A stretch of 64,000 bases of DNA from 20CM-2-65-7 sp963830455 (GTDB lineage Bacteria > Gemmatimonadota > Gemmatimonadetes > Gemmatimonadales > GWC2-71-9). How positions within the stretch are numbered: the stretch's first letter is position 1; each line of letters begins with the position of its first letter. Under the pieces are notes generated by a model. The model was not told the DNA's origin. It ran no database searches and saw nothing but the letters and a program-made list of their open reading frames with translations. The translations under genes were made by a program, and so were the position numbers. The stretch spans positions 434,001 through 498,000 of the forward strand of contig CAWHMT010000002.1 of assembly GCA_963830455.1 (NCBI GenBank), given 5' to 3'. This document shows positions 18,186 to 26,739 of this stretch, piece after piece.

Positions 18186-19049
18186 TTAGACGCCGACGGC
18201 CGCTCGCGTGTTGCCGCGCGCGTACGCGCGTAGCCGCCGCAGCATCCGCCGATCGTGCCGCAGCGGATCATCCCGCTTTGGCGTCTCGATAATCTTAACG
18301 ATTCCCGCGAGTTGGGGGTCTCGCATGATGCGCCGGAACGGCTCGGGCCCAATGCGGCCCTCGGCGATCCACTCGTGCCGGTCCACGCGCGACCCCGCCG
18401 CAGCCCGGGAGTCGTTGAGATGCAAAGCTTTAAGCAGCTCGAATCCGATCACCCGGTCAAACTCCTCCCATACCCGCTCGACCCGCGCCAAATCGTAGCC
18501 GACGGCGTGCAGATGCGCTGTGTCGAGGCAGAATGCGACACGAGTCCGGATGCCGTCCGGGAGCGCGTTGCGCAGATCACGGAGCTCCTCGAACCGCGCA
18601 CCCAACGCCGTGCCCGATCCGGATGTGCCTTCGATCCACACCTCCAGCTCGCCGGGCACGGCTTCCAGACACTCCGCATAGGCACGCGCGTTGCGCTCGA
18701 GTCCCCGCGCGCGATCGTCCATGTAGTTGCCCGGATGCGAGACCACGGCTCGCAACCCTAAGCCCCGCGAACGCTGCAGCTCCATCCGGAAGCTTTCGAT
18801 GCTGCGCGCGCGCAGCACCGGATCCGGCGACGCGAGATTGATCAGATAGCTGTCGTGCGACACGACGGCTTCGAGTTTGTGACGCGACACCTCGCTCCGG
18901 AAGCGCGTGATCTGCTCGGTTGCGAGCGTGGGCTCCCGCCATTGATTCGGCGTCTTGGTAAAGAGCTGAATCGCCGTCGCGCGCAGCGCGCCGCCGCGGC
19001 CCGGCGCCATCGCGACGCCGCCCTGACTCGAGACGTGCGCGCCCAACAT
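18186..19049 (-). CDS. nfo: Endonuclease IV (deoxyribonuclease IV)
   Basis: A 287-residue AP endonuclease of the xylose-isomerase-like TIM-barrel family, which cuts at abasic sites using three zinc ions. Visible signatures are GAHVSSQGG at the N-terminus, VVSHDSYLINLA near 62, VVSHPGNYM near 103, the Glu-containing WIEGTSGSGTALG near 139, FCLDTAHLHAVGYD near 175 and ALHLNDSRAAAGSRVDRHEWI near 210. It starts directly after the pcm stop. Zinc dependence next to a metal-uptake cluster may be coincidence. Confidence 0.95.
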   Translation of the reverse strand: MLGAHVSSQGGVAMAPGRGGALRATAIQLFTKTPNQWREPTLATEQITRFRSEVSRHKLEAVVSHDSYLINLASPDPVLRARSIESFRMELQRSRGLGLRAVVSHPGNYMDDRARGLERNARAYAECLEAVPGELEVWIEGTSGSGTALGARFEELRDLRNALPDGIRTRVAFCLDTAHLHAVGYDLARVERVWEEFDRVIGFELLKALHLNDSRAAAGSRVDRHEWIAEGRIGPEPFRRIMRDPQLAGIVKIIETPKRDDPLRHDRRMLRRLRAYARGNTRAAVGV

Positions 19050-19733
19050 CTAGGGCTCCTCGGTAAACGCGAGCCGCGAGATCAGCGGGACGAAGCGGAC
19101 GCCGCCCGCCTGATGCTGTACCAGCCGATCCCCGTTTCCGGCCCGTTCCAGGATGACCAGCTCTTGGGACGCGAGGTCACCGATGGGGATGACGAGCCGG
19201 CCTCCCGGCGCCAGCTGGTTCGTGAGCGGCTCGGGGACCCGGGGCGCGGCGGCGGCCACGATGATGCCATCGAACGGGGCCTCCTCGGGCCACCCGCCGG
19301 CGCCGTCGCCCAGCCGGGTCTCGACGTTGCTCAGCCCGAGACGACGAAAGCGCTCCTCGGCTTCGACGAGGAGATCGGGAAGGCGCTCGATCGTGTTGAC
19401 TTTCCCGCCATTCGCGAGGTGGGCGAGAACCGCCGTCTGATACCCCGAGCCCGTGCCGATCTCCAGAATTCGAGACCGGCGTTGCGGCTGGAGCCGCTCA
19501 GTCATGAGCGCGACGACGTATGGTTGCGAGATGGTCTGGCCGTTGCCGATGGGGAGTGGCGCGTCGCGATAGGCATCGCCGGAGAGGTGGGGCGGCAGAA
19601 ACCATTCTCGCGGGACCCAGCGCATCGCCGCGAGCACGCGCTGATCGCGAACGCCGCGTCCTGCCAGCTGGCGGACGACCATGCGCGAGCGGACCGCTCG
19701 GGTTTCCGGTGCGGGATGCGCTTGCCGGTTCAT
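19050..19733 (-). CDS. pcm: Protein-L-isoaspartate O-methyltransferase
   Basis: A 227-residue SAM-dependent methyltransferase that starts repair of isoaspartyl residues. The ATG at 19733 gives a normal length. Motifs are PLPIGNGQTISQPY near 63, motif I LEIGTGSGYQTAVLA near 90, RLGDGAGGWPEEAPFDGIIV near 138 and the post-motif AAAAPRVPEPLTNQL. It abuts nfo with no gap (TAG then ATG), making a damage-repair pair (protein and DNA). Divergent from the diguanylate cyclase gene. Confidence 0.95.
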   Translation of the reverse strand: MNRQAHPAPETRAVRSRMVVRQLAGRGVRDQRVLAAMRWVPREWFLPPHLSGDAYRDAPLPIGNGQTISQPYVVALMTERLQPQRRSRILEIGTGSGYQTAVLAHLANGGKVNTIERLPDLLVEAEERFRRLGLSNVETRLGDGAGGWPEEAPFDGIIVAAAAPRVPEPLTNQLAPGGRLVIPIGDLASQELVILERAGNGDRLVQHQAGGVRFVPLISRLAFTEEP

Positions 19734-19779
19734 CGCCTGAACTATACCTTGGCCCCGCACGGGCGTAGGAGACGATGGT

Positions 19780-21189
19780 ATGCCGGAATCGGTGAGACAT
19801 CGCATCCTCCTGCTCGGCAATCCCGCCAGCCGGCCGGAAGGACTCGAGCACGTACTCGTGCGCGGCGGCTTTCAGGTCGCTGAAACACCCACCGGTCAGA
19901 CCCCCGATCTGCTGCTCTACACGCCCGACGCCAGCATCGCCGGCATCGCGGACGAAGTGCGCGCCCTCGTGACCCAGAGTCCGGGGTCGCCCGTGGTGGT
20001 GCTGCTTGGCGCAGGCCGCACGACGGCGGCGACCGACGCGCTGCTCGCGGGCGCAAGTGATGTGCTCGTCGCGCCGATTCATCTCCCCGAGTTGCGAGCG
20101 CGGCTCGACGTGCACATGCGCGCCCGCGCCCAGGTGCGGGAAGCAGAGGAGGCGCTGCGAGCCCGGGATCTGCTGTTCGACATCTTCCAGGAAGTGTCGT
20201 CGGCAGTGCGGCCGGATGAGATCTTTCAAACCCTGGTGCGACGGGTGGGGCAGGCGTTCGGTTTGTCGCACTGCTCGTTTGTCCTGACCGCGCCAGGCGA
20301 CGACAAGGGCCGCGTGGTCGCGGTCTACGAGAACCCAGCCATTCGCGACTTGCGGGTCGATCTGGACCGCTATCCAGAGATCCAGGAAGCGATCCGCACC
20401 GAGCGCCCGGTCGTCATCCACGACGTGCACAAGCATCCGCTGTTCGCGGCGATCCGGGAGCACTGGACCCAGCAGCAAGTCGAAGTCAACGTGCAATCCG
20501 CGGTGGCGTTGCCGGTCTTCGTGCAGGGGCGCGCCGCCGGCGTGTTCTTTCTTCGTACCGAGAAAGGGGACCCGCAGCTCAAGGCCGCCGACGTGGCGTT
20601 CGCCAACACGATCGCCCAGGCGGCCGCGCGGGTCCTGGAGAATGAAGAGCGGCGCTCGGCGATCTACCGGCGCCAGGTCAGCGCCGGCACGACTGATGAG
20701 CTGACGGGGTGTGCGTCGCTCGATGCCCTGGATCGCAGGCTCCGTGACGAATTCGAGCGGGCGCGGCGCTATTCATTGCATTTCTCGCTCGTGTTGATCG
20801 ATCTCGATCGCCTGCGCGATATCAACGAGCGCCTGAGCCAGGCCGCGGGCGATCGCCTGCTCGGCGAGATTGGCGCGATGTTGCAGCGGGAGCTGCGCGC
20901 GCCGGACTTCGTGGCGCGGTATGGAGGTGACGAGTTTGCGTGCGTGCTTCCGGAGACTGACGGTGCCGGAGGCCGCCATTTCATCGAGCGGCTCCGCCTG
21001 GTGTTCACCCGCCACACCTTCGCCGATCTCGGTCCGGGGAACGCGCCCGCGATCTCCGCGGGTGTCGTCGCGTATCCGCATCCTGAGGTGCTGCGGCCGG
21101 AGGATCTGTTCACGCTGGCTGAAGTGGCTTTACAGAAAGCGAAGACGGAAGCCCCGGACCGCATCGCCGTGGTGGGAGAGACTTCTTAG
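19780..21189 (+). CDS. Receiver-like/GAF/GGDEF diguanylate cyclase
   Basis: A 469-residue signalling protein. An N-terminal receiver-like domain (about 5-118) lacks the usual acidic pocket, so it may be a pseudo-receiver. A GAF-like domain follows (about 140-300). The GGDEF domain (about 315-465) has an intact YGGDEF active loop near 383 and an RxxD inhibitory site (RAPD) five residues before it, so it can probably make c-di-GMP and be product-inhibited. The ATG at 19780 follows AGGAG. The gene is divergent from pcm and overlaps the convergent ABC permease gene by 4 bp. Confidence 0.92.
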   Translation: MPESVRHRILLLGNPASRPEGLEHVLVRGGFQVAETPTGQTPDLLLYTPDASIAGIADEVRALVTQSPGSPVVVLLGAGRTTAATDALLAGASDVLVAPIHLPELRARLDVHMRARAQVREAEEALRARDLLFDIFQEVSSAVRPDEIFQTLVRRVGQAFGLSHCSFVLTAPGDDKGRVVAVYENPAIRDLRVDLDRYPEIQEAIRTERPVVIHDVHKHPLFAAIREHWTQQQVEVNVQSAVALPVFVQGRAAGVFFLRTEKGDPQLKAADVAFANTIAQAAARVLENEERRSAIYRRQVSAGTTDELTGCASLDALDRRLRDEFERARRYSLHFSLVLIDLDRLRDINERLSQAAGDRLLGEIGAMLQRELRAPDFVARYGGDEFACVLPETDGAGGRHFIERLRLVFTRHTFADLGPGNAPAISAGVVAYPHPEVLRPEDLFTLAEVALQKAKTEAPDRIAVVGETS

Positions 21190-22295
21190 TCGAGCTTCTT
21201 TTGGAATCTCCGTACGGAAAGCACGATCAGCACCACCGCGAACAGCAGCAACACGCCGATCTCCCGCCATAACTCCGCAGCCCCAACCCCCTTGAGGAGA
21301 ATACCGCGCAGGACCTTGAGAAAGTGTGTCAGCGGGAGCAGCGCGCCGATCCACTGGAACACGGCGGGCATCGCCTGGCGCGGAAACATGAAGCCGGAGA
21401 GCAGGATGTTCGGCAGCACGAAGAAGAAGCTGGCCTGCATCGCCTGCTGCTGCGTGCGCACCAGCGTCGAAACGAACAATCCCAGCGCGAGACTCGCGAC
21501 GATGAAGATGAAAGCCACGCCGTAGAGCAACAGCACGTTGCCGGTGAGGGGTACGTCGAACACGAATCTGCCGAGGAGCAGCACGGTCGTCATCTGGACC
21601 AACCCGACGCCCACATAGGGCGCGATCTTGCCCAGCATCAGCTCGGTCTTGGTAATCGGCGTGACGATGAGCTGCTCGAGCGTGCCGCGCTCGCGTTCCC
21701 GCACGATCGCCATCGCCGTGACGAGCACCATCGTGATGGTGAGAATGACGCCGACCAGCCCGGGCACGATGTAGTTCGGACTGCGCAGGCCGGGATTGTA
21801 GCGCGGGCGCACGCGTACCTCGAGCGGGAGTTCCCGCCGGTTCGCTGCAGCCGAGAGAATCGTCAGGTTTCGGACTTGCGCGACGCCCGCGGCCGCCGCG
21901 AGCGCTGCCTGTGACGACAGCGGATCCGAGGCATCCACGATCACTTGAATCGTGGCGGTCGTGCCGCGGGCCAGGTCGCGGGGGAAGTCGTGGGGGATCA
22001 CGATGCCTGCCTGCGCCTCGCCCCGGGCGATCCAGGCGTCGAGCGCGTCTCGGCCGTCGACGTGCGCCACGATGCGGAAGTTGCCGGTATTCTCGAATCC
22101 GGCGATCGCGTCGCGGCTCGTGGGGGTGCGGGATTCATCGAGCACGACCGTGGGGATGTGCCGCACGTCGGTTTGAATCGCGAAGCCGAACAGTAGCAGC
22201 TGAATCACGGGAATGCCGACCATGATCCCGAGCGTGACCCGGTCGCGCCGCATCTGAATGAACTCCTTGCGGAACATCGGCAGGAATCGCCTCAC
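21186..22295 (-). CDS. ABC-2 type transporter permease (YhhJ/YbhR-like)
   Basis: A 369-residue ABC-2 permease: one N-terminal helix (about 22-40), a large periplasmic domain (about 45-170) and five further helices. It has the family patch RERERGTLEQLIVTPI near 205. Start GTG at 22295 overlaps the ATPase stop (GTGA). With the ATPase and the HlyD-like protein it forms an exporter of the YbhFSR/YhhJ/YhiI type. The substrate is unknown. It is the last gene of the long gapless gene train. Confidence 0.92.
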   Translation of the reverse strand: MRRFLPMFRKEFIQMRRDRVTLGIMVGIPVIQLLLFGFAIQTDVRHIPTVVLDESRTPTSRDAIAGFENTGNFRIVAHVDGRDALDAWIARGEAQAGIVIPHDFPRDLARGTTATIQVIVDASDPLSSQAALAAAAGVAQVRNLTILSAAANRRELPLEVRVRPRYNPGLRSPNYIVPGLVGVILTITMVLVTAMAIVRERERGTLEQLIVTPITKTELMLGKIAPYVGVGLVQMTTVLLLGRFVFDVPLTGNVLLLYGVAFIFIVASLALGLFVSTLVRTQQQAMQASFFFVLPNILLSGFMFPRQAMPAVFQWIGALLPLTHFLKVLRGILLKGVGAAELWREIGVLLLFAVVLIVLSVRRFQKKLD

Positions 22296-23050
22296 GGCTC
22301 CGACTCCTGCTCGTCGCGCTCCTGGAGAATGATGAACGCGTCCTCGAGCGTCTTGCCGCCCCCCCCCACCTGCGTCGCGACCTCAGCAGGCGTACCCAGG
22401 GCGATGAGGTGCCCCTGGCTGAGCAGCGCGATGCGTCCGCAGCGCTCAGCTTCGTCCATGTAGTGCGTCGTGAGAATGACCGTAGTGCCCTGTTCGGCCA
22501 GCGTCTTGATGGTGCTCCAGAACGCGCGCCGAGCCGCGGGATCGACTCCGGCCGTGGGCTCGTCGAGGAATATCACGGCCGGGCCGTGCATCAGCGCGCA
22601 CGCCAAGGCGAGCCGCTGCTTCCAACCCCCCGAGAGCGTGCCCGCGAGCTGATGGAGCCGGCGCTCCAGTCCCAGAAACTTCACGACCTCCGCGATCCGC
22701 CCGCGCCGCCCCGCGCCCTCCAGTCCGTAGATGCCGCCGTAGAAGTTCATGTTCTCGGCGACGGTGAGGTCTTCGTACAGGCCGAACCGCTGCGACATGT
22801 AGCCAATGCGCTCCTTGATCAGGTCGGGTGATTCGAGAACGTCCACGCCGGCCACAACGGCTGTGCCTTCCGAGGGCGCGAGCAGGCCGCACAGCATGCG
22901 AATCGTCGTGGTCTTGCCGGAGCCGTTGGGTCCCAGCAACCCGAACACTTCGCCTTGTGCGATCCTGAGGTTGAGGTCGCGGACTGCGACAATCGAGCCG
23001 AATCGCCTGGTGAGGTGGCGGGTCTCGACGGTGACCGCGGAATCGATCAC
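22292..23050 (-). CDS. ABC transporter ATP-binding protein
   Basis: A 252-residue ATPase. Walker A GPNGSGKTT is near 39-47, the Q-loop in YMSQRFGLYEDLT near 90, the signature LSGGWKQRLALA near 142 (LSGG with Trp in the next position) and Walker B VIFLDEPT near 163, followed by the H-loop TTHYMDEAE. It pairs with the ABC-2 permease downstream. Start GTG at 23050 overlaps the stop of the HlyD-like gene. Confidence 0.95.
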   Translation of the reverse strand: MIDSAVTVETRHLTRRFGSIVAVRDLNLRIAQGEVFGLLGPNGSGKTTTIRMLCGLLAPSEGTAVVAGVDVLESPDLIKERIGYMSQRFGLYEDLTVAENMNFYGGIYGLEGAGRRGRIAEVVKFLGLERRLHQLAGTLSGGWKQRLALACALMHGPAVIFLDEPTAGVDPAARRAFWSTIKTLAEQGTTVILTTHYMDEAERCGRIALLSQGHLIALGTPAEVATQVGGGGKTLEDAFIILQERDEQESEP

Positions 23051-23907
23051 GGTTGCAGAGGGATCTCCACCTCAACCGGCAGCCCGGCCTTGAGCCGCCC
23101 ACCTGCGTCTCCCCCGTCGGCGGTGATCTTGATTCCGAACACCAGGTCCGCGCGCTCGCGCTCAGTCAGCGCGGCACGGGGCGTGAACTCGGCCCGCGGC
23201 GCGATTTCGCTGATGCGGCCCGTGAACGCCGTATCCGGATAGCCGTCCACGTGAATCCGCACCTCCTGGCCCGTGCGGAGCCGTGCGATGAACCGCTCAC
23301 CGACGTACGCCCGGACCCACGGCTCGCGCACGACACCGATGGAGACGACCGGCATGCCGGCGGCAATCACCTCACCACGCTCGGCGAATCGCGTCAGCAC
23401 GATACCGTCGGTGGGGGAGATCACGACGAGCTGATCGCGGATCGACTCCGTCACTTCAGCTCCGGCCCGCGCCGCCTGTGATTCGCGCACACTGCCGCGC
23501 ACTGCCTGCAGGCGGGCGACGGCCGCGGCGGCAGCGGATTGCAGGCGCTCGACTTCCTGCGGCGACGCGATGCCTTGCTGGCGCAGGACTCGCGCCCGCG
23601 CGAGGTCGTTGGCGAGGCGCTGGCTGTCGGCTTCCGCGGCGCGAATCTCCGCGGTCCGCGTGGCCGCGGCGGACGCAAGCAGGCGGCCCTGCTCGATCAT
23701 CGCGTCGAGGCCAGGCTTATCGAGGACCGCGATCGTATCGCCCGCGCGCACCGAGTCGCCTTCATCCTTGAGCAGACGCTGCAGCCGGCCCGAGGCGAGC
23801 GGGGCGAGGCGGACTTCGCGGATTTCTACCGTCCCGGCAACGGTGAGGCTGTTGCTCGACCCGCCGCATGCCGCGAGCAGCAGCAGCAGCAGCAGCGCGG
23901 CGCTTAC
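23047..23907 (-). CDS. HlyD/periplasmic-adaptor lipoprotein (start codon unclear)
   Basis: About 286 residues of a membrane-fusion protein. A poly-Leu stretch and the lipobox LAAC give a lipoprotein signal. Lipoyl-like half-motifs (near GRLQRLLKDEGDSV and SPTDGIVLTRF) flank an Arg/Ala-rich coiled hairpin (about 65-150), and a beta-barrel domain ends the protein. No ATG, GTG or TTG exists in frame between the last upstream coding frame and the lipobox. The boundary used here is GTA at 23907, which overlaps the envC stop as GTAA. At ten other junctions in the window the same position reads GTGA, so a lost start by G-to-A change is plausible. Alternatives are ATC at 23931 or CTG at 23958. Confidence 0.72.
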   Translation of the reverse strand, partial: VSAALLLLLLLAACGGSSNSLTVAGTVEIREVRLAPLASGRLQRLLKDEGDSVRAGDTIAVLDKPGLDAMIEQGRLLASAAATRTAEIRAAEADSQRLANDLARARVLRQQGIASPQEVERLQSAAAAAVARLQAVRGSVRESQAARAGAEVTESIRDQLVVISPTDGIVLTRFAERGEVIAAGMPVVSIGVVREPWVRAYVGERFIARLRTGQEVRIHVDGYPDTAFTGRISEIAPRAEFTPRAALTERERADLVFGIKITADGGDAGGRLKAGLPVEVEIPLQP

Positions 23908-25178
23908 CGGGACGGGCGCGTGCGTGGGGATGGGCGGGCCGAGGGAGAGCGCAGCCAGTTGGCGGGATCGAGCGGGATGCCTCCCTGCCCGCGGATCTCG
24001 AAGTGCAGATGTGCCCCTTCGTCCGTCGTCTCGCCGCCAACGTGCCCGATTACCTGACCGCGGACGACGCGATCGCCTTTCTTGACCAGCGCGTCGCTCA
24101 TCGACGCGTAGATCGTGTAGTAGCCGCCGCCATGGTCTAGAATGACCGTCGCCAGGTAGGTGGATCGCTCGGGGCGTTCCGAGACGGCCACGACGCCCGC
24201 AGCAACCGCTCGTACTTCCGTGCCCGCCGCCGCCTTGATGCCGATCCCGTGTCTGGGGATGCGGGTATTGTTCGGCCCGGTCGACGTCCCGAACGGATAG
24301 ATGATCCGGCCGATGACCGGCCAATCGAGACTCGCCAGGTCCGCCGTCGAGATCGCGCCCGGGGCGCTGGCGGTCCCACGCGATTCGGCGGCGCGCCGCG
24401 CGCGCTCGAGCGCTTCGATGCGGTCGTTCAGCGCGCGCTCATCGCGCTCGAGTCGCGACAGCCGCTGCTCCGCCTCGCGAGCGCTGCGGCGGGTCTCGCG
24501 CAGGTTGCCCGCGCGCGTGCGCTCCAGGGTCAGATACCGATCCAGCTCATCGGTGCGCTCGCGGCGGCGGCGGGCGAGGGCCTCGCGCGCGTCCACGAGC
24601 AGCTGCCGCTGGCGTGCCACGCGGTCGCGCAGCTTGTGCATGTCGTTGGTCAGGAGACGATCCTGGCGGCTGACCAGATACAGGTACTTGTAGCGTGACA
24701 GCAAGTCGCCGAAGCTCTCAGCGGCAAACAACACCTGCCAGCCATACAGCGCGCCCCGCTTGTAGATATCCACCAGGCGCCGCTCCAGCACGGCACGTTT
24801 CTCGAGCAGCGCGTCCTGCGCGATCAACAGATCGACCGTGATCTGATCGATCTGGCCGCCGAGCCCGGTGATCTGGCGGTCGAGCTCGTTCACGATACGG
24901 TTGGTGCTCTGTTTCTGGCGTTCGAGGTTGGCGATCTCGTCGGTCAACGAGTGCGCCTGCGTCCGCAGCCGTTCGAGCTCCTGTTCGACTTGGGAGCGCT
25001 CGCGGCGGATGCCCTCGAGGCGGCGCTGGTTGTCCAGCATCTGCTGCTGGTAGGTGGGGCGTGCTTGACCGAAAAGGGGAAGGGGGAAGAGGGAAGGGGG
25101 AAGGGTAAGGCAAACGGCGACCACGATGCCGAGCCGTACCCTTCCCCCTTCCCCTTTCCCCCTTCCCCGTTTCTTCAT
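23904..25178 (-). CDS. envC: EnvC-like murein hydrolase activator (degenerate LytM/M23 domain)
   Basis: A 424-residue exported protein: signal peptide (about 1-38), long coiled coil (about 45-270) and a C-terminal LytM/M23 domain (about 295-405). In active M23 enzymes the metal site needs HxxxD and HxH, with a further catalytic His. Here the first His is at 310 but the Asp is replaced by Gly 313, the catalytic His of the YAH position is Ser 359 (IYAS), and only HLH at 390-392 is intact. This is the pattern expected of EnvC, which does not cut murein itself but activates amidases under FtsEX control. It directly follows ftsE and ftsX (ATGA overlap). The first 35 codons contain a large inverted repeat. 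Confidence 0.88.
   Translation of the reverse strand: MKKRGRGKGEGGRVRLGIVVAVCLTLPPSLFPLPLFGQARPTYQQQMLDNQRRLEGIRRERSQVEQELERLRTQAHSLTDEIANLERQKQSTNRIVNELDRQITGLGGQIDQITVDLLIAQDALLEKRAVLERRLVDIYKRGALYGWQVLFAAESFGDLLSRYKYLYLVSRQDRLLTNDMHKLRDRVARQRQLLVDAREALARRRRERTDELDRYLTLERTRAGNLRETRRSAREAEQRLSRLERDERALNDRIEALERARRAAESRGTASAPGAISTADLASLDWPVIGRIIYPFGTSTGPNNTRIPRHGIGIKAAAGTEVRAVAAGVVAVSERPERSTYLATVILDHGGGYYTIYASMSDALVKKGDRVVRGQVIGHVGGETTDEGAHLHFEIRGQGGIPLDPANWLRSPSARPSPRTRPSR
25076..25168. repeat. 31-bp inverted repeat made of short purine repeats, inside the envC start
   Basis: Arms at 25076-25106 and 25138-25168 are each 31 bp of near-pure purine or pyrimidine (units such as ggggaag), differing at about two positions, and are separated by a 31-bp spacer. 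They cover codons 4-35 of envC, encoding the basic N-region and the hydrophobic core of the signal peptide. In RNA they would form a very stable stem beginning ten bases after the start codon. Confidence 0.88.
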
Positions 25179-26032
25179 ACGCGCTTGAGGTGTCGGCCTA
25201 CGCTCGTGGCACTGCCGAGCAGGCCGATGAGCGCGCCGAACGCGACGATCGCCGCCGCCTGCTCCTTGGTAAAGAACGCGGATTGCAACAGGTAGCGGTT
25301 GATCAGCACATACGCGGCGAACGAGAGCCCGACCGCCACCGCGCCGCCCAGCAGTCCCTTGATCGCTCCCTGCAGCAGAAACGGACGCCGAATGAAGCCG
25401 TCGGTGGCGCCAACGAGCCGCATGATCGCGATCTCGCGACTGCGTTGCAGCACCGCCATCCGGATGGTCGTGCCGATGATGATGACGGCCACGATCGCGA
25501 ACGCGACGCCGACCACGATCCCCACGGCCGCCGCGAGCCCGCGCAGGCGATCGAGTTTCTCGACCCAGTCGCGGCCAAAGCGCACGTCGTCCACGAACCC
25601 GAACCCGCGCAGCCGTTCGGCGACCGCGCTGACGTGATCGGCGTCCCGGTAGCCCGGCTTGAGCTTGACCTCGATCGAGGCGGGCAGCGGATTGCGCTCC
25701 AGTTCCTGCATCACATCCCGCAGCTCGATCAACTCGGCGCGCGCGCGCGCCAACGCGTCATCTTCCGAGACGTAGGTGGCCGATTGCACTTCCGGGAACG
25801 CTTCAATGTCCTTGAGCGCCTGCGCGGTGCCCTCGATGGGCGCGCCGGGCAGCAGGTACGCCACAACCTCCACCCGCTCCTCGACGCCGCGCAGCGCGTC
25901 CTGCAGGTTCACGACGACCAGACCGAACAGGCCGAGCACGAAGAGCGAGAACGCGATCGTCGTGACGGAGAGCGCCGACAGCAGCGGCGCGCGCTTGAAC
26001 GTCAACATGGCCTCGCGCAGGGTCAGGTTCAC
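25175..26032 (-). CDS. ftsX: Cell division protein FtsX
   Basis: A 285-residue permease-like protein of the divisome. Helix one is at about 22-44, then a periplasmic domain (about 50-160) that binds EnvC-type proteins, then three C-terminal helices. The conserved stretch with MRLVGATDGFIRRPFLLQG lies near 205-225. Start GTG at 26032 overlaps the ftsE stop, and its own stop overlaps the envC start. The FtsEX complex passes ATP-driven conformational change to EnvC across the inner membrane. Confidence 0.95.
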   Translation of the reverse strand: MNLTLREAMLTFKRAPLLSALSVTTIAFSLFVLGLFGLVVVNLQDALRGVEERVEVVAYLLPGAPIEGTAQALKDIEAFPEVQSATYVSEDDALARARAELIELRDVMQELERNPLPASIEVKLKPGYRDADHVSAVAERLRGFGFVDDVRFGRDWVEKLDRLRGLAAAVGIVVGVAFAIVAVIIIGTTIRMAVLQRSREIAIMRLVGATDGFIRRPFLLQGAIKGLLGGAVAVGLSFAAYVLINRYLLQSAFFTKEQAAAIVAFGALIGLLGSATSVGRHLKRV

Positions 26033-26739
26033 GGGTTCGCTCCTCCGCCCGCGGTCGCCTGATCGCGCGCTTCGTCCACCGCCGAATCGTAGACCAAGGC
26101 GCCTTCCTGGAGCTCGATCACCCGGTACGGCGCCTGGCGCACCAGATCGAGGTCGTGGGTGGCCATGACGACGGCGGTTCCACTGGCATTGATGTCGCGC
26201 AGCAGCTGGAACACGCCGCGGGTGGCACGCTCGTCCAGGTTGCCGGTCGGCTCGTCCGCCAGCAGCACCGTGGGTTCGTTCACCAGGGCGCGCGCGATCG
26301 CGACGCGCTGCTGCTCCCCCCCCGACAGCTCTCGCGGATATGCCTGTGCCTTGGCCGCGAGGCCGACCTGCGTCAGCACGCGCATGACCCGCGCGGCGAT
26401 CGTGGACGAGCGCGCGCTCGTGACTTCGAGCGCGAACGCGACGTTTTCCTCGGCGGTCCGGTCTTCGAGCAGGCGGAAATCCTGAAACACGATGCCGAGC
26501 TTGCGGCGCAGCATCGGGACCTCACGCGGGCGCATCTCGTTCACGTTGTACCCCGACACGCGTACCTCGCCCGAGGTGGGACGCTCCTCGGCGTAGATCA
26601 GCTTCATGACGGTCGACTTGCCCGCGCCCGAGTGGCCGGTGAGAAAAGCGAACTCGCCCTTGCCGACGTGGAAGGAGACGTCCTTGAGCGCGAGGCCGCC
26701 CTTGGGGAAGGCCTTGAAGACGTTCGTGAACTTGATCAC
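26029..26739 (-). CDS. ftsE: Cell division ATP-binding protein FtsE
   Basis: A 236-residue ABC ATPase. Walker A GHSGAGKSTVMKL is near 35-47, the FtsE-type Q-loop region is GIVFQDFRLLEDRT near 83, the signature LSGGEQQRVAIARAL is near 138 and Walker B is VLLADEPTGNLD near 158. It begins with GTG at 26739, immediately after the TAA of the Cys/Met PLP gene. FtsE drives FtsX and through it EnvC at the division site. Confidence 0.96.
   Translation of the reverse strand: MIKFTNVFKAFPKGGLALKDVSFHVGKGEFAFLTGHSGAGKSTVMKLIYAEERPTSGEVRVSGYNVNEMRPREVPMLRRKLGIVFQDFRLLEDRTAEENVAFALEVTSARSSTIAARVMRVLTQVGLAAKAQAYPRELSGGEQQRVAIARALVNEPTVLLADEPTGNLDERATRGVFQLLRDINASGTAVVMATHDLDLVRQAPYRVIELQEGALVYDSAVDEARDQATAGGGANP

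Noticed and set aside
23874..23897. CAG/CTG trinucleotide run
   Set aside because: It simply codes the poly-Leu core of the adaptor lipoprotein signal; kept in mind only as a possible slippage site.
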